Below, piece by piece: positions 11,126 to 23,713 of a stretch of DNA of 64,000 nucleotides. The first letter of the stretch is position 1. Every line of letters begins with the position of its first letter. Below the pieces are notes generated by a model. That model did not search any database. It was not told where the DNA came from and saw only the letters and a program-made list of their open reading frames with translations. The DNA is from Rhizophagus irregularis. Taxonomy: Eukaryota; Glomeromycota; Glomeromycetes; Glomerales; Glomeraceae. Both the position numbers and the translations under genes were made by a program. The stretch covers positions 4,551,001 through 4,615,000 of the forward strand of contig NC_089433.1 in the NCBI RefSeq assembly GCF_026210795.1, written 5' to 3'.

Positions 11126-13299
11126 ATGAAGTATCATTCGTTGACTAAACGATTATTCTCGAAGAAATTTTTACACTTCATTATTCTTTGCAATTTATTT
11201 TTCAATGTGGTCATCGGTGCAGATCCTATTCCATCAGCTGCGCCTCCAATAAGTGGTTGGATTCCAAGAGAAATGAATCTTGATCGTACTGAAATTCCGA
11301 AAAATATATTGGTGGTGGTTCCAGTTGGAGGTAAATTATTGTTTTTAATCACGAAATTTAAATTCATTATTTCTAAAATTACGTTAAATTTAATTATAGG
11401 ATTGAGTCATCTTCGACACATTTTAACAATTTCAAATATCTTGGCCGATCGTGGATACAATGTAAGTAAAACTTTGGAAATTCCGAAAGATACTTTTAAT
11501 TTTTTATTAAAAAAAAAACTTTCTCTATTCTTTTTCTCATCTTCGCAAATAGGTTACGTTAACGACGAAAGGAACATTTAAACTATCACAACAATATCCA
11601 AAAATTAATTTTATTTCACTCGGAGAAGTAACCGATTTCTTAAATAATCCAGAATTCGTAGATTTAGTTCAAGGAAAATTTAACATAGGAAAGCTTCAAA
11701 ACATATTTAAAAAACGGTTCGATTCTTATAATAGTACATTTTTACAACTTAAGGTAATTTCTGAGATAGTTAAACCGGATTTATTTTTCTGTGATACTTT
11801 AAATAACGAACCGTGTTTTGACATGGCTTGGGTAAAAAATAAACCTTTCGTTGGAATTGCAACTAGTGTCTTAGGTAAGTTAAATTTTTTTTTTATTCCT
11901 TTTTATTTTAATAAAAAGTATAAGATACATGTAAGAATTTCATATATTTTAGGATTGTCACGTGTCCCTTATAAATCAGATCCTTTATTTGAATGTAAAG
12001 TTAGCATGGAAAATGAATCATTTTGGGAAAGATTTAGATGTGAAATTATTTCACCACTTAAGTTCATATGGACATTAAGAAATTCTTTTGGCGAATTTAA
12101 TGAAGTAAGAGCTAGTTATGGTTTACCAACATTAAAAAATCCATTTGATCGATGGCAATCTTCTTTATTCTTACTCGATAATTTCTTTGGTTTTGAGGTT
12201 AGAAATTGAAAGATTATTTTGTTATAATTGTTTTTTTTTATCGATTAATTATTTAATAATTACAATTATATTTTTATTTTGATTAGATGCCAATTCCTTT
12301 ATCTCCGATAATTCAGGTAAATTTTACATTGGTCGAGACTCAGCTTTTATTCTCATATCCTCAAAAAATTTTGTTGCTTTGTATATATATATATATATAT
12401 ATTAGGAAATTGGACCGGTTTTACCAGATTATTATCCTCCATTAACGCCGGATATCGAGAAATTCCTTACGTTGCACAAACGTACAATGTTTGTAGCACT
12501 AGGATCATTCTTATTCTTAACACCTGAAAATAATGCAAAATTATTACAATCTATCATTGAAGCCACTGAAAATGGAATTGTTGACGGAGTTATTTGGGCA
12601 AATATTGTAAAGAATCGAGAATCATTTCCTCCCAGTATAACTCTTTCAAATGGTAGAATTATTTCCACTTCCGATATATTTGAAAACAAGAATCCAAATA
12701 TTCACATGGCATCATTTGCACCTCAATTTGCCATATTAAATCATACTAATACAAAACTTTTCCTAAGTCATTCTGGGGCAGGAAGTGCTCACGAATCATT
12801 ATATACAGGAACACCTATACTCGCATTACCAATTACTTTTGATCAACCTGGTAATGCCGAAAAATTGGAATTGGCTGGTGTAGCTTTAACATTAGATAAG
12901 CTTAATCTAGACGTGAATGATATATTAGATAAAATTAAACGAATTCAAAATGATGAACAAATACAAAGTAGTTTAAGAAGGATTAAAACTTTAGCCATTA
13001 TTAATAGTAATAGAAAATATAGGGCTGCAGATTTAATCGAATTCACCTTACATTCTTCAGCATTGAACCAAAAGAATATAAATGATGATAATAAATTTGA
13101 TGATAAATTGATATTTAAAGATCTTATTACTCCAGATACTAGGATGGGTTTCATTAAGGGAAAATATTTGGATGTTTACGCTACCGCTTTAGTAATTTTC
13201 GTTAGTATTTTATATGGAATTCTTCGAGGTCTTTATATAATTGGAAAATTAATTTACGTGAAATTATTTAAAAATGAAGATAAAGAAAAGAAAGAATAA
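11126..13299 (+). CDS. UDP-glycosyltransferase (GT1 family), membrane-anchored
   Basis: Six exons: 11126-11330, 11400-11461, 11553-11874, 11953-12197, 12287-12316 (10 codons) and 12406-13299. All borders are GT..AG and in phase, giving 585 residues. The N-terminus has a basic patch and a hydrophobic signal segment (about 14-31). The N-domain contains GLSHLR, the loop that follows the first strand in UGTs. The C-domain has the sugar-nucleotide signature region FAPQFAILNH, LSHSGAGSAHESL and P-I-T-F-D-Q-P-G-N-A (about 390-455). Residues 545-572 form a membrane helix followed by a Lys-rich tail, as in animal-type UGTs of the ER. It should move a sugar from a UDP-sugar to a lipophilic acceptor facing the ER lumen; the acceptor is unknown. 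The intron before exon 6 ends in a (TA)n run at about 12380-12402. Confidence 0.9.
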
Positions 13300-14101
13300 T
13301 GAGAACAAATTTAAATTTTTTTCTAACATTTTTAATATCAATATTTCATGTACCTTTGATCTATTTTACATTTTTTATTAAATAATTTTTAGCTTCAGTT
13401 CATCAATTAGTATTTTTTAAATATGATTTCGGTATACACAACGTCCTTAGAATGTTTTTCATATTGTCACGTGGACGTTAATTTGTCGGTGACGTAACTC
13501 AAACTTCATTTAAAAAGGAATAGGGCGTTGTATTAATCACGTGACATCGTGACGCTGTGATGAAAATTATTTTGACTTCCTATACTTTGTCCGGAAGGAG
13601 TGAAGGACAATATATGTCTACGCACTATTAAAAAAAAATCGATCACATGAATTTCTCTGTCCGCCACGTGATAGTCACCCAATGAAATCGCAAATTTTAG
13701 TTTTTCGCTTCGGACTTACAACGGTTCCCGTTTCCTAGTTCTGTATTCTGTATAAACGAATAACATAAAATTTCTTATAAAAAAAGCGTTGTAAGTTTAT
13801 AAAATTTCGCTTTAAGTAGAAATGCAATTTTCCTTCTTGCAATATACCAAGTAAACTTCTCACACCTTGGAATTAGACATATATAAATACAAATACTGGA
13901 ATAAATAAAATATTCAATATATATTATATAAAATTTATACAAATTCTTTATAAAAATACAAATAATGAAAGAATAAAATAATAATAATAATAATTTGTTT
14001 CGATTGTTATATATTATACAAATCTTACATATTTTTTTAGTATTATGTTAAAATAAAATATAAATACATAGTTTAAAATTTTGTTATAATGATTACCTAC
14101 A
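13300..14101. other. intergenic region with several CACGTG palindromes
   Basis: It lies between the ends of two convergent genes. CACGTG or GTCACGTG-type hexamers recur at about 13468, 13540 and 13666, with TGACGTAA near 13492. Such E-box/CRE-like sites bind bHLH or bZIP factors in other fungi. Because both flanking genes end here, a promoter role is uncertain. Confidence 0.3.
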
Positions 14102-16159
14102 TTAATTAGTATAGTTCTTATTCCATTGAGCTGTTTTATCATTATCTCGGAAATCTAAAATCATTATAATTATTTAATTATTTTAATTTCAATTATAACA
14201 ATAATTATGAAATTTACTTACCATTATTTGAATTTACTTTTAAATTTCCAATTACACTGGATAATTTTTTAGTATTATCATCAAAATCTATTAAAAGATG
14301 ATAAATCGGGATTTAATTTTATTTTAATTTCAATTGTAATAATAATTATAAAATTTACTTACCATTATTTGAATTTATTTTTAAGTTTTCAATTACACTG
14401 GGTAATTTTTTAGTATTATCATCAAAATCTATTAAAAGATGATAAATCGAGATTTTAATTCAAAGTGTTCAAAGTTAATTTTACAATCATGTTAAATTAT
14501 ATTACACTTACCATTAGGAATACTAAAGAAATAATTACTATGGAATTCTTATAAAAAAAACATATCTTAGAGATATTTATATAATAATATACATTTAAAA
14601 ATTAGTTAAATTTATAGTAATACCTTTTTGTCCTGTTTATTTATTTAAAAAAGAAAAAGATAATTATTAATTGAAATTTTTTAAAATAATAATATAGTCA
14701 TTACATAAACATACCTTCACTTGAATTCGGGAATTGATAAATATTACTGGTATTACCTCGGCTTGTAGGGATATTTAATTGCAATTGCGAACTATATGAT
14801 TCTTGGTTGCGTTTCAAAGCTTCATCTAGATAATATGATGCACTTATCTTTCTTATCTTTATCCAAAGATCATTTATATTAGGTCTTTTTTTCGGATCAA
14901 CATTCCAACATTGCTCCATCAAATTTTTATATTCTATAGGAATATGTGATATTATTTTTGGTCTCATTCCATTTATTATACTCATTGCAAGATAATAATC
15001 ATGCTTATAATTACTATACGGAGATTGCCCAAATGCAATTTCCCACATTAGCATCGCAATACTATAAATATCAGATGTATAATTATATTCTTTTTTAATT
15101 ATAACTTCGGGTGCTATATATGGTAAATTTCCATAGATGGATCTTAATGGCTCATTTACTGGACCACAAAATCCAAAATCACATATAAACCATAAATCTA
15201 AGTATTTTGAATATAATATGTTTCCAGAATGTAAATCTCTATGGATTTTATTTTCTCTGTGAATACTATCCAGAGCATTTATTATATCAACGGTAATTTT
15301 AATTCTTTCTTTCCAAGTAAGATTATCATGGTTTTTTATTAAATATGTTCTTAAATCCAAATCCATTTGATGCATTACAAGGAAATAGTTTTGAGTTCGT
15401 GGATCTTGCGTTAGACCATGACATCGAACAATTTCAATCCATTTATTACTCATAGTTAAATGTGATTTTGCCTTTTAATTTAAAAATATTTCAAAAAAAA
15501 AAAAGATTTTATTAGAATAAATTAAATAAATTATATTTAATAATTTTTGTAATTTATAAATTACATACCTCATCAAACCAAGTTCTATTTGCACTTATAA
15601 TATTTTCTAACTTTTTAAGGATCACTTTATGCGTACCTATCCTTTTTAATTGATTTTCTTTAATATCCCATTCGTTATATTGTCCATCTATCCATTCAGC
15701 TAAATAAATTTCGGAGAATCCACCTTTAGTTAAATATTCAATTTTTTGTAAATTATTGTACGGGATCCATTCAACTATCATACTTGGATGAAACGTTTCA
15801 GATTGACATTTCTTTATTAAATCATCAATATCATCATTCCCTGATGTCCAATCTAAAGAGTTTATTTCCAAATAGTTTCGAACGCAATGTTCACAATATA
15901 AAGTTGCTAAACATTCTTGTTCGCAATTTTCGCACGTCCTTTTTTCTCCTTCACCATAAAGAATTTTATTATAATCATAATCTTCATTTAATAATTGCTC
16001 CACTTCTAATCTTTCATTTTTCGTAAGATATTTATTGGTATTAATGGTTTGTATTCTGAATTCATGTCGTTTGGTAATGTTATCGTGGAAATTATAATCA
16101 GTTAACGCGCATACTTTGTTAAATGCATTTATAGCATTAACATTATAAATATAGCCCAT
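14102..16159 (-). CDS. protein kinase with zinc-ribbon-like N-terminus and duplicated tail exons
   Basis: Seven exons on the minus strand: 15569-16159, 14715-15471, 14624-14632 (9-nt microexon), 14512-14547, 14363-14428, 14222-14287 and 14102-14154. The total is 525 residues, in frame throughout. Cys76, 79, 83, 89 and 92 form a C-x2-C...C-x2-C cluster. Next comes D-W-T-S-G-N (103-108), WIPY, a glycine loop TKGGFSEIY (144-152), the ATP-site Lys182, HRDLHSGN (274-281), DFG (295-297), IAPE and the C-lobe WNVDPKKRP. The domain looks catalytically complete. Tail exons 5 and 6 are copies of each other (22 residues each, both DFDDNTKKL...), and exon 7 starts with the related DFRDND. All tail introns are phase 1. 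The 14701 stop of the long exon-2 ORF lies just past a GTATGT donor, so termination there is an alternative isoform. Confidence 0.85.
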
Positions 16160-17755
16160 AACTAATTTGTTGAATTACTTATTTTCGTAACTCAAAAAAA
16201 AAGCGAAAAGCAAGAAAAAGGATTTCCGTTTTATTTACGTTTATTTATACTTAATTTCATCGGATTTAAAACTCCGTCATTCAAATGGATTATTAACATA
16301 TAATTTTAATACAGTAGTATTTTAAAATATAATTATTTGATAATCTTAATCTCATGAGTCATGGTCGATAAAAGGAAAATCTCATAATGTACTACTGTGA
16401 ATTAAAATTAAAAGATAGAAAGAGTATATTTTTATTTTTGTGTCATTCATGGAAATATTCTTTATTTGTTTAAAAATGAATGCGAACGTTTAAAGTAGTT
16501 AGATTCATGTTGATCAAAACAAACAACTTTTGCTTTTAGTATGATCTACAACACGTTTTTCATATGCGTTTGTAACGAGAGTTACGTACTGATAGGGGTA
16601 TTGTTTATTTTTCGTGTCCATTGTTACAAAATGTTACAATAATAGTATTCACAGTTTTTCGAAAACAATAGGTATTCAAAGGGATTATATACGAATGTTT
16701 TTCAAAGGGTTATACACGAATGTTTTTCAAAGGATTATATACGAATGTTTTTCAAAGGGTTATACACGAATGTTTTTCAAAGGATTATATACGAATGTTT
16801 TTAAATTATAACGAAAATAAAAAAAAAAAATATGACGTGGATTAAATTATGGTCTCATTCTTTATAATCCTTATAAATGTCATTCATTACAATTACTGTT
16901 ACACAGTATTTACGAAAAGAGCAAAGGACGTTGTAAAATTTAGGTAATGCATTCGAAAATCAATTTAATGCAAAAATTATTAATAATACTTTCATTACAG
17001 TGAATTTTAACATTACAATAAAACCTTTTTAAAAACTATTGATGCTTCTTTCAATATTTCAATTTCATCTATGATAGATAATGCAACATACATCCTATAA
17101 CTATAAATATTTGTATCCGCCGTATTCTTGCATCGAATTCTATTTTTTTGTTAAACCATGCATATTTTGCATATTTTCTTATTGAACGCAGCAGCATAAA
17201 TGATATTTATCAAAACGGATTAATTAAATGTATTTGTTGTCTATTACAGTTTACTTTGGACTTATCTGATTTCATTGTTGAATTAAAGTGTAGTACGAAT
17301 TTTTTTGATCTCAACATTATTCATTTTAAACTTACTTTTTATGTAAGTTGATAATGTCCGGAAAATTATTTGTTGTACAATGTAGTTATGGGCTTGAAAT
17401 GTGTAATAAGTAGAAAAAATATAAAATGGAGATTTTTGAAGAATAAATAAAACCATTTCACAATGACTAACATAAATGAAATTACCAATATGAATGAAAG
17501 ATTAAATTCGAGATTCAAAAAGTTCAGTTTCAGTGGAATTTGCTCATTTATTTTCTTTAAAATTCTTGCAAGTGTACGTTTCAATTATACTTTATTAAAC
17601 ATATAAAGAAATTTTTTTGTGAGAAAAATAATCGACGTTAAATATGCAAATAATTCGGCAATAATTAACAATTAATATAAAAATGTTATGATAGTTACGT
17701 TAATTACCTATGTGTTTTTTACTTTTTTTCCAATTCTTCTCAAATTTCTTTAAAC
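16160..17755. other. intergenic region, mostly featureless
   Basis: Upstream of the divergent kinase. Apart from the minisatellite at 16674-16802 I see only AT-rich DNA. Short ORFs at 17148-17351 (plus) and 17366-17584 (minus) are hydrophobic, AT-driven and without motifs. Confidence 0.4.
16674..16802 (+). repeat. 25-bp minisatellite, five copies in an alternating 50-bp pattern
   Basis: Units of the form ACGAATGTTTTTCAAAGG plus seven bases repeat about five times. Two variants alternate (ATTATAT and GTTATAC before ACGAATG), giving a 50-bp higher-order period. The copies are almost identical, so the expansion is recent. A 65-codon ORF through it is a consequence of the repeat. Confidence 0.85.
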
Positions 17756-18097
17756 TTAATCTTTTTCTTTTTGGAAACTTTGTTGTATTCCAAAAATCTC
17801 TTGTAAAAGAGGCGCCAGTTCATGAGATGAACATACTTTGTGCTTATTTGATAATTCTACACTAAGAAGTTCGGAAACAGAAAGTCCCGAGGCGGTTGGA
17901 AAATCAAGGAGATAATTAATATCTTTTCCGCTAAAATATTCATTTGAGAAGAAAAATTTAGCCATGGGATCCTTTTCCAAACGAAATCTGGCATCTTCCG
18001 AATCGCTAAAAGTTAAAAGGTCATTGACAAAGATTTTGATTCTGTAAAATAATTCGTCATCTGAATGCAACTTTTGCAGTTCAATTTTATGGTTCAT
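17756..18097 (-). CDS. hypothetical acidic protein
   Basis: A 113-codon ORF from an ATG at 18095-18097. Composition is protein-like and mixed, unlike chance ORFs nearby. It is rich in Glu, Asp, Lys and Ser, with a predicted helical start (IELQKLHSDDELFYRIKIF), a Phe-rich middle (AKFFFSNEYFS) and a Leu-rich C-half. No signal peptide, membrane helix or recognisable domain. Good donors and acceptors were not found at its ends, so it may be a single-exon gene or one exon of a decayed gene. Function unknown. Confidence 0.45.
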   Translation of the reverse strand: MNHKIELQKLHSDDELFYRIKIFVNDLLTFSDSEDARFRLEKDPMAKFFFSNEYFSGKDINYLLDFPTASGLSVSELLSVELSNKHKVCSSHELAPLLQEIFGIQQSFQKEKD

Positions 18098-19151
18098 TGT
18101 ATTTTTTTCACGCGTAAAGTATAATAATAATAACCTTTTTTTCTGACGCTTCCGATAATAAGCGTGTTATAGTTTTAGTTTATTTAATTATTAATTCAAG
18201 AAATTGATCTAATTTAGATTAATATATTTTTTTTTGATTTTTCGATGATACCTGAATTATCATAAATTTTAAATTATATCATATACTGTACATGACATGT
18301 GATTTGTAATTTTAATTTTATAATAAATCTGGCAAAAATTACATGAACAAAGAATTTAGTAATTCCGGCCGAAATTATTTCGGTCAGAGCTAAGATGAGT
18401 AATTTTGGTCAAGATTTATTGATGACCGAAATTAAGTTTAACTAATAATGGAATGTTCATAATAAAGTAAAAGTTATTAAATCAAATTTCTTTTAAATTC
18501 ACAGATCTAACCATATTTTTATTATTTATTTTAATTTAATAATTATATAAATCTAATATATCGTCAAAAATGATTATGATCAATATTAATTAATTAAAAT
18601 AATAATAAATAATAATAAATTAAAATTAAAAAATATATATATATATAAATTCCAAATAGAAAAATCGACATAAAAAAAAAAATTTTTTAGACTTACTAAA
18701 TAAAATTTAGTGGAGTAAAATCTGAAACTAAATTACAATCTCGTACGCGTGGTAATTATTTTATGCACATATATTTCCGGTTGTCAATGTCAAAAAAGAA
18801 AAGATCCACATAATTATTTGAAATTCTTTTACGTAATTATGATAATCAACTTTGATTGGTAAATCATTAATAATTAAATTTTATAAATGTACGAATTAAT
18901 GTGAATTTTTAATGATGGCGTAATTGATAGCGTAATTTAATGGTAAATTTACAGATAAACTATTTATTATTAATTTATGTACAAAGTATACAAATTACAA
19001 AAGTTAATAAAGATAATTAGCTATAATTGTTGATTATAAAGCGATCTAAATTTTCGGAATTGTTTTTCAGAAAAATTTAGATTTACATATACATCCATTT
19101 ATTATCTACAAATATTTATCTCTTTCACGTGTCTGACCGCATTTCATACCT
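18098..19151. other. gene-free stretch
   Basis: AT-rich. A small palindrome GCCGAAATTATTTCGGTC lies near 18368-18386, with a related GACCGAAATT at about 18423-18433. A TA microsatellite sits at about 18636-18648. No gene is supported. Confidence 0.4.
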
Positions 19152-20828
19152 TCAATCTCTACTCGTATTACGCTGTTTTCTGAATTTTTGGGGTACACCA
19201 ACACAATCTCCAAAAAAATCTACTAATTTCCTAAACCCATCTTCACTTATACCTTCTGCGCCTCTAATCTTTAAAATACTTAAACTTTTAATTGGGTACA
19301 TATAAAACATTTCCAGATGCTCATCGGTCATACATGTACAAAATTGAAAGGATAGTCTCTGTAATTGTGTTGTCCTCGTCACCCTCATATCTTTTCTTGT
19401 GTCTTTAGATAAAATTGCTGTCGTACTTGAAGTATCGCCAAGATTTTGTAAAAATGATCCGAAAACTTCAACGCTAAACTTCCAATTCATATTAATATTG
19501 AATTTAATTAATGATGGTGGAATCGCTCGTCCTATCTCTGCTAATAAATTTTCAACATTAATAGTTTGCATATCCCTAATTGAAGAATAAAAGGATCGAG
19601 ATTGATACTTTGGATCATAAAGACTTATACGTTTCAAATTTCTACATGAACGTAATAAAGACGGTAGATATACTATTTGACTTTCATTTACACACGCCAA
19701 AAATTGCCTTATATTTGGACACATCTCAATAAATGGTTCTAACATGGAGTTCGAGGAGGGATTAGAAGTGACTTGTAAATTATTTGCAAAAGAGTTTGGT
19801 AAAGGAATTTCCGCGAACACTTTTCCCATTAAAACAACAGTTTGTAAAGAATACCCTGCCAAAGAAATTAATTTTCTATATAATTCAAAAGGAAGTCTAC
19901 TAGAACTAAAAGTGATGGCCTTCAATTGATGAAATTGTTGTAATTTTTCCGTTATTTTAGAACAATTTCCATAATTCTTACAATTAACAATCTTGAGAAC
20001 TTTTAAATTCTTACAAATTAATAAATGTTTTAGTGGAAAATTTTCGTGAAAATTAATTGATAAGAATTTGATTACGGTCAACGTATCAGATTGAGTTGTT
20101 AAAGATTCAAAAATTTCATTCTTAAATATTGTGTTGTACCTTCCATCTGATAAAAGGATTTTCTTTAATTGTCTTTGTGATCTTATTAAGCGAGCCAAAC
20201 CATCCATTGAATCATCATTAACATTATTAACATTAGGGTGTTGAGGTTCGAGGCAACGAAAAGATATGTAACGAATATCTTTTGCCACACTTGCACAAGA
20301 ATCAATTAAACCTTTCGTATATTCCCCAAAAAAATTACAATTACGCAATTTTGAAAAACTACGTCTCGCTCCAGGAAATAAAAAAATATTATCGCTAAAA
20401 AGCATACTCTTTTTGAAATCAATTCGATCAAATTTTGGAGAATTGGCAATAAAATGTTGAATTAAAAGTTTGAATATGAACAAACGAAAAGAGGATATAG
20501 AAATTGCCCAATAATGAAAAGCCAATAAAATCTTTTCACAATCAAAAACTCGTAAGAATGTAGCGTAATTAAAAGTTGAAATTTCGTTCTGTATGGGGAC
20601 CAATTCTCCAGGAATTTCTTCTGTTTTAAGACGTGAAACGTAGGTGTTTATCAGCATTTTGCAACGATTAGATTTTAAATCTCTACCAAACGGATTCCGC
20701 CACAGTATTGGAATAGTAATTTCGCACCAGTTTCGATTTACCAAAAGACAGGAGTATAAAGAATTTGTATCATTACGGAGATATTCTAGAATTTCCCTAA
20801 TACATTCAACCGGTAAATATGATGCCAT
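19152..20828 (-). CDS. F-box protein with leucine-rich repeats
   Basis: An uninterrupted 558-codon ORF. Residues 4-45 form an F-box: LPVECIREILEYL, then SLYSCLLVNRNWCEITIPILWRNP with the usual Leu-Pro start and Trp-x(n)-Pro-x-Leu-W end. The rest consists of irregular Leu-rich repeats with recurring L-K-x-L/I and C-x-N phrases (for example KHLLICKNLKVLKIVNCKN and LLRSCRNLKRISLYD). F-box proteins bind Skp1 and deliver targets, here presumably via the LRR part, to an SCF ubiquitin ligase; the target is unknown. Families of such proteins are large in mycorrhizal fungi. The start is the first ATG and directly precedes the F-box. Confidence 0.88.
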   Translation of the reverse strand: MASYLPVECIREILEYLRNDTNSLYSCLLVNRNWCEITIPILWRNPFGRDLKSNRCKMLINTYVSRLKTEEIPGELVPIQNEISTFNYATFLRVFDCEKILLAFHYWAISISSFRLFIFKLLIQHFIANSPKFDRIDFKKSMLFSDNIFLFPGARRSFSKLRNCNFFGEYTKGLIDSCASVAKDIRYISFRCLEPQHPNVNNVNDDSMDGLARLIRSQRQLKKILLSDGRYNTIFKNEIFESLTTQSDTLTVIKFLSINFHENFPLKHLLICKNLKVLKIVNCKNYGNCSKITEKLQQFHQLKAITFSSSRLPFELYRKLISLAGYSLQTVVLMGKVFAEIPLPNSFANNLQVTSNPSSNSMLEPFIEMCPNIRQFLACVNESQIVYLPSLLRSCRNLKRISLYDPKYQSRSFYSSIRDMQTINVENLLAEIGRAIPPSLIKFNINMNWKFSVEVFGSFLQNLGDTSSTTAILSKDTRKDMRVTRTTQLQRLSFQFCTCMTDEHLEMFYMYPIKSLSILKIRGAEGISEDGFRKLVDFFGDCVGVPQKFRKQRNTSRD

Positions 20829-22105
20829 ATTAAAATCTATAAGATTGAATTAAAATAAAAGGTTAAAATGCTTAATTAATTTCTCATTTTTCAAAAATTG
20901 AATTATAATAATTTTAATATTACCTGGGTGTACTGAGAAAATAATTTTGTCTGAAAAAAAATTATAAAAATTCGTTAAAAAATTACTTAACCTATTTAAT
21001 TATAACTTATACTGATCCGATAAGTCTATTATATTATATACGGTTACATCATCATACAATTTTTTATACATCATGATATACAATAAATATAACCAAACAA
21101 TTCTTTTGATTTGATATAAATAAATTTTCCAAATAAATAATTTTGACCCGAAATCATAATAAAAATAATATAAATACTAACCTTATTAAGATGAAATAAA
21201 TAACTTCAAAACTTATTTATTTTAAATAATTAATTCATCTGAGAAAATCATAAGATACGTCGTTTCCTGTATGGCGCAGCGAAGTTTTAAGCTAGCTGTT
21301 CTAGCTATAAAAGAACTAATTAAAACATGAAACATACAAATATAGTACGCCTTTTTTTATAATTTAAATTTTTCCGAAAAAAAAAAAAGAAAGAAATGAA
21401 TCAATAAAAAAAATTTTTTTTTTTTTTAAGGAAAAAAGAATTATTTTTCTTTATAAAATATGAATGTATGCAAAATAAATAACAATCAGGTATATAAGGT
21501 ATTACTAAGCATTTTCATTATTTAGCCGAATAAAGTCTGCGCCACGAAGATCATTAATACTGCAGTACCACCCATTTTCTTACACGATTGAGATTATAAA
21601 ATCCGGAAATTATTCGTTCCGCAAGTCATAAACGTAGTACAAAATGGAGAATGATTTGTGTTACGAAGAACGAAGTAATGTCTTTTTGGTTGAACAAGGT
21701 TTTTTATTGACCTGCACATAAAAAGCTAATTTCTTTCCCTCTACCTGGTTTGAAGTCTTCCATATTTTATCCACGTACATATTTTAAACTTCAAATTTTT
21801 TTTTTTTCATGATTGCGAAAAGTTTAATTTGAGCATTTTGAAGTGTTACGAAGGATAATCGATTTACTTTGTGGCTAAAATGTACTACGCTGCATGAATA
21901 CAAAATTGGCATATAAATAAGACGATACATTTCCGGATTACGTTTTCTTAAAAAAAAAAACTTTCATTTTTTTATCTTTATCATTTACCTTCTTTTTTTT
22001 TTTATAAAAAAAATTACTATCCTTAACTATCTTTTTTTTTAGAATTTAGAAATCAAAATAAAGATTAAATAAAGAATATATACAATATATATAAGAATAT
22101 ATAAC
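20829..22105. other. divergent intergenic region between F-box and BTB genes
   Basis: It holds both 5' flanks. Long A/T homopolymers lie at 21380-21430 and 21950-22045. A small inverted phrase AGCTAGCTGTTCTAGCT lies near 21290. No ORF is supported. The oligo-T tracts just before the BTB start may be nucleosome-free promoter DNA (inference). Confidence 0.35.
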
Positions 22106-23713
22106 ATGCCAGAAATATACGACACAGTAAAATCATTTAAACAACTATCTTGCGATTTCCTAAAAATATTAGATCAAGAAGAAACGTTTGATGTCATTAT
22201 TTACGTTGGCGATGAATCTAGTTGTGAAACATTTAAAGCTCATTCAATCATTTTAAAAACTCGCTCAGAGTATTTTAGAGCCGCATTATCGGCTGCATGG
22301 AGTAAAAAGAAAGAGGATGGTTTTTACGTAATTGATTTGCGTGGAATGAACATACCGCAAGCTATATTTGGTCATGTGCTCTTGTATGTATGGAATGATT
22401 TATTTTTTTATTTTGTTGCTTTTTTTTTTATTTTTTTGATCTTTTCCTTTCGAAAAGTGTTCTTTTTTTTAATAAAAGAGAAATAAGATATTTAAATTCT
22501 AAATAATTCAAAATTTAATATTAATTAATTTTTTATTATTATTTTTTATAGTTACGTATATGGAGCATATTTAAATTTAGAAAAAGTAGGGGTTTCAGAG
22601 AAATTACAATTATTAAAAGCAGCAGACGTATTAATGATGGATTCTTTTGTAGATTATATGGAAGCCGATTTAATACGAAATGAAAATACTTGGATCAACG
22701 AAAAAAGTAGCGAGGTGCTTTATGTAGCTTTACAAATTTCAAGATGTAAAGAGTTAGTTTCATTGTGCAATAATGCAATACTTCGACACCCAAAAGCTTT
22801 TGTAAGCTCCAAGGAATTTTTATTTCTCCCACATGATTATATGGTTGGCTTATTAGAACGAGACATATTTGGATTGGAGGAAATTGATATATTTGCAGCA
22901 GTGATAATGTGGGGAATAAATAATACTCCTGGAATTTCGTTGGTAGATGATTTTTCAACTTGGACATCAGACCATATAGCAACATTACAATCAAATGTGA
23001 TTCAATTACTTTCTTTAATAAGATTTTTCCAAATGGAACCCGATGATTTTATTAAAAAGGTTGGACCTTTAACTAAAGTATTCATGCCAGAATTATATGA
23101 TCAAGTTATTGAATATCATTCGAACACACAATTTCAATTTATTTACGATATTTTACCTTTAAGATTAAACAGCACAATTATAAAAGAGAAAGAGGAACCT
23201 GCGTTAATATCATATTGGATTCTTCATCCTGATACTGCGGATGATACACCAGAAAAAAATCCTTACACGACATTCGATAAAGTCCCTTTTGATTTTCACT
23301 TGATATTTAGATGCGGTGGTGCAGAATTGGGTGAACAAAAATGGCGCGAACAATGTTATAATCAAGGACCAACTGTTACGATAATAAGAACAAAAAATCA
23401 AAATGAAGATGAAGCTGTATTTGGTGGATATAAAAGTATAAGTTGGTCAACAGAAAATCAAGAAATGCGAATCGGTGGTGATGGATTTATATTTGGTTAC
23501 CTCTGGCAACAAAGAAAGTTATTGCTGCCCTGGATGTTAAGAGTTAATAATCATTTAGATGTTGACATGTTTTTAGGAGATGGTATTGAAGTCTTTATTG
23601 ATTTTAGGCATGGTCAGAAATTATTGGCTCATGCTAATGGATTTCAAGATTTGGAAGAGACAATTGAAGAATTAGAGGTATTTAGGGTTGTTCAGAAAAA
23701 ATTTGATGAATGA
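22106..23713 (+). CDS. BTB-BACK-TLDc domain protein
   Basis: Two exons, 22106-22383 and 22552-23713, joined in frame (479 residues). The BTB/POZ domain (about 15-115) includes FDVIIYVG, FKAHSIILKTRSEYFRAAL and, across the intron, VLFYVYGAYL. A helical BACK-like region follows (about 120-240; LLKAADVLMMDSFVDYMEADL, LFLPHDYMVGLLERDIF). The C-terminal TLDc-like domain (about 275-440) shows FHLIFRCGGAELG, NQGPTVTIIRTK and FGGYKSISW. BTB-BACK proteins usually act as Cullin-3 adaptors, and TLDc domains are linked to oxidative-stress response or V-ATPase binding; which applies here is unknown. The first intron has a T-rich 3' half and a TATAG acceptor. Confidence 0.85.

Noticed and set aside
20644-20853. 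Plus-strand ORF opposite the F-box gene start (also 19399-19590 and 19744-19929)
   Set aside because: Antisense shadows of the F-box/LRR coding region.
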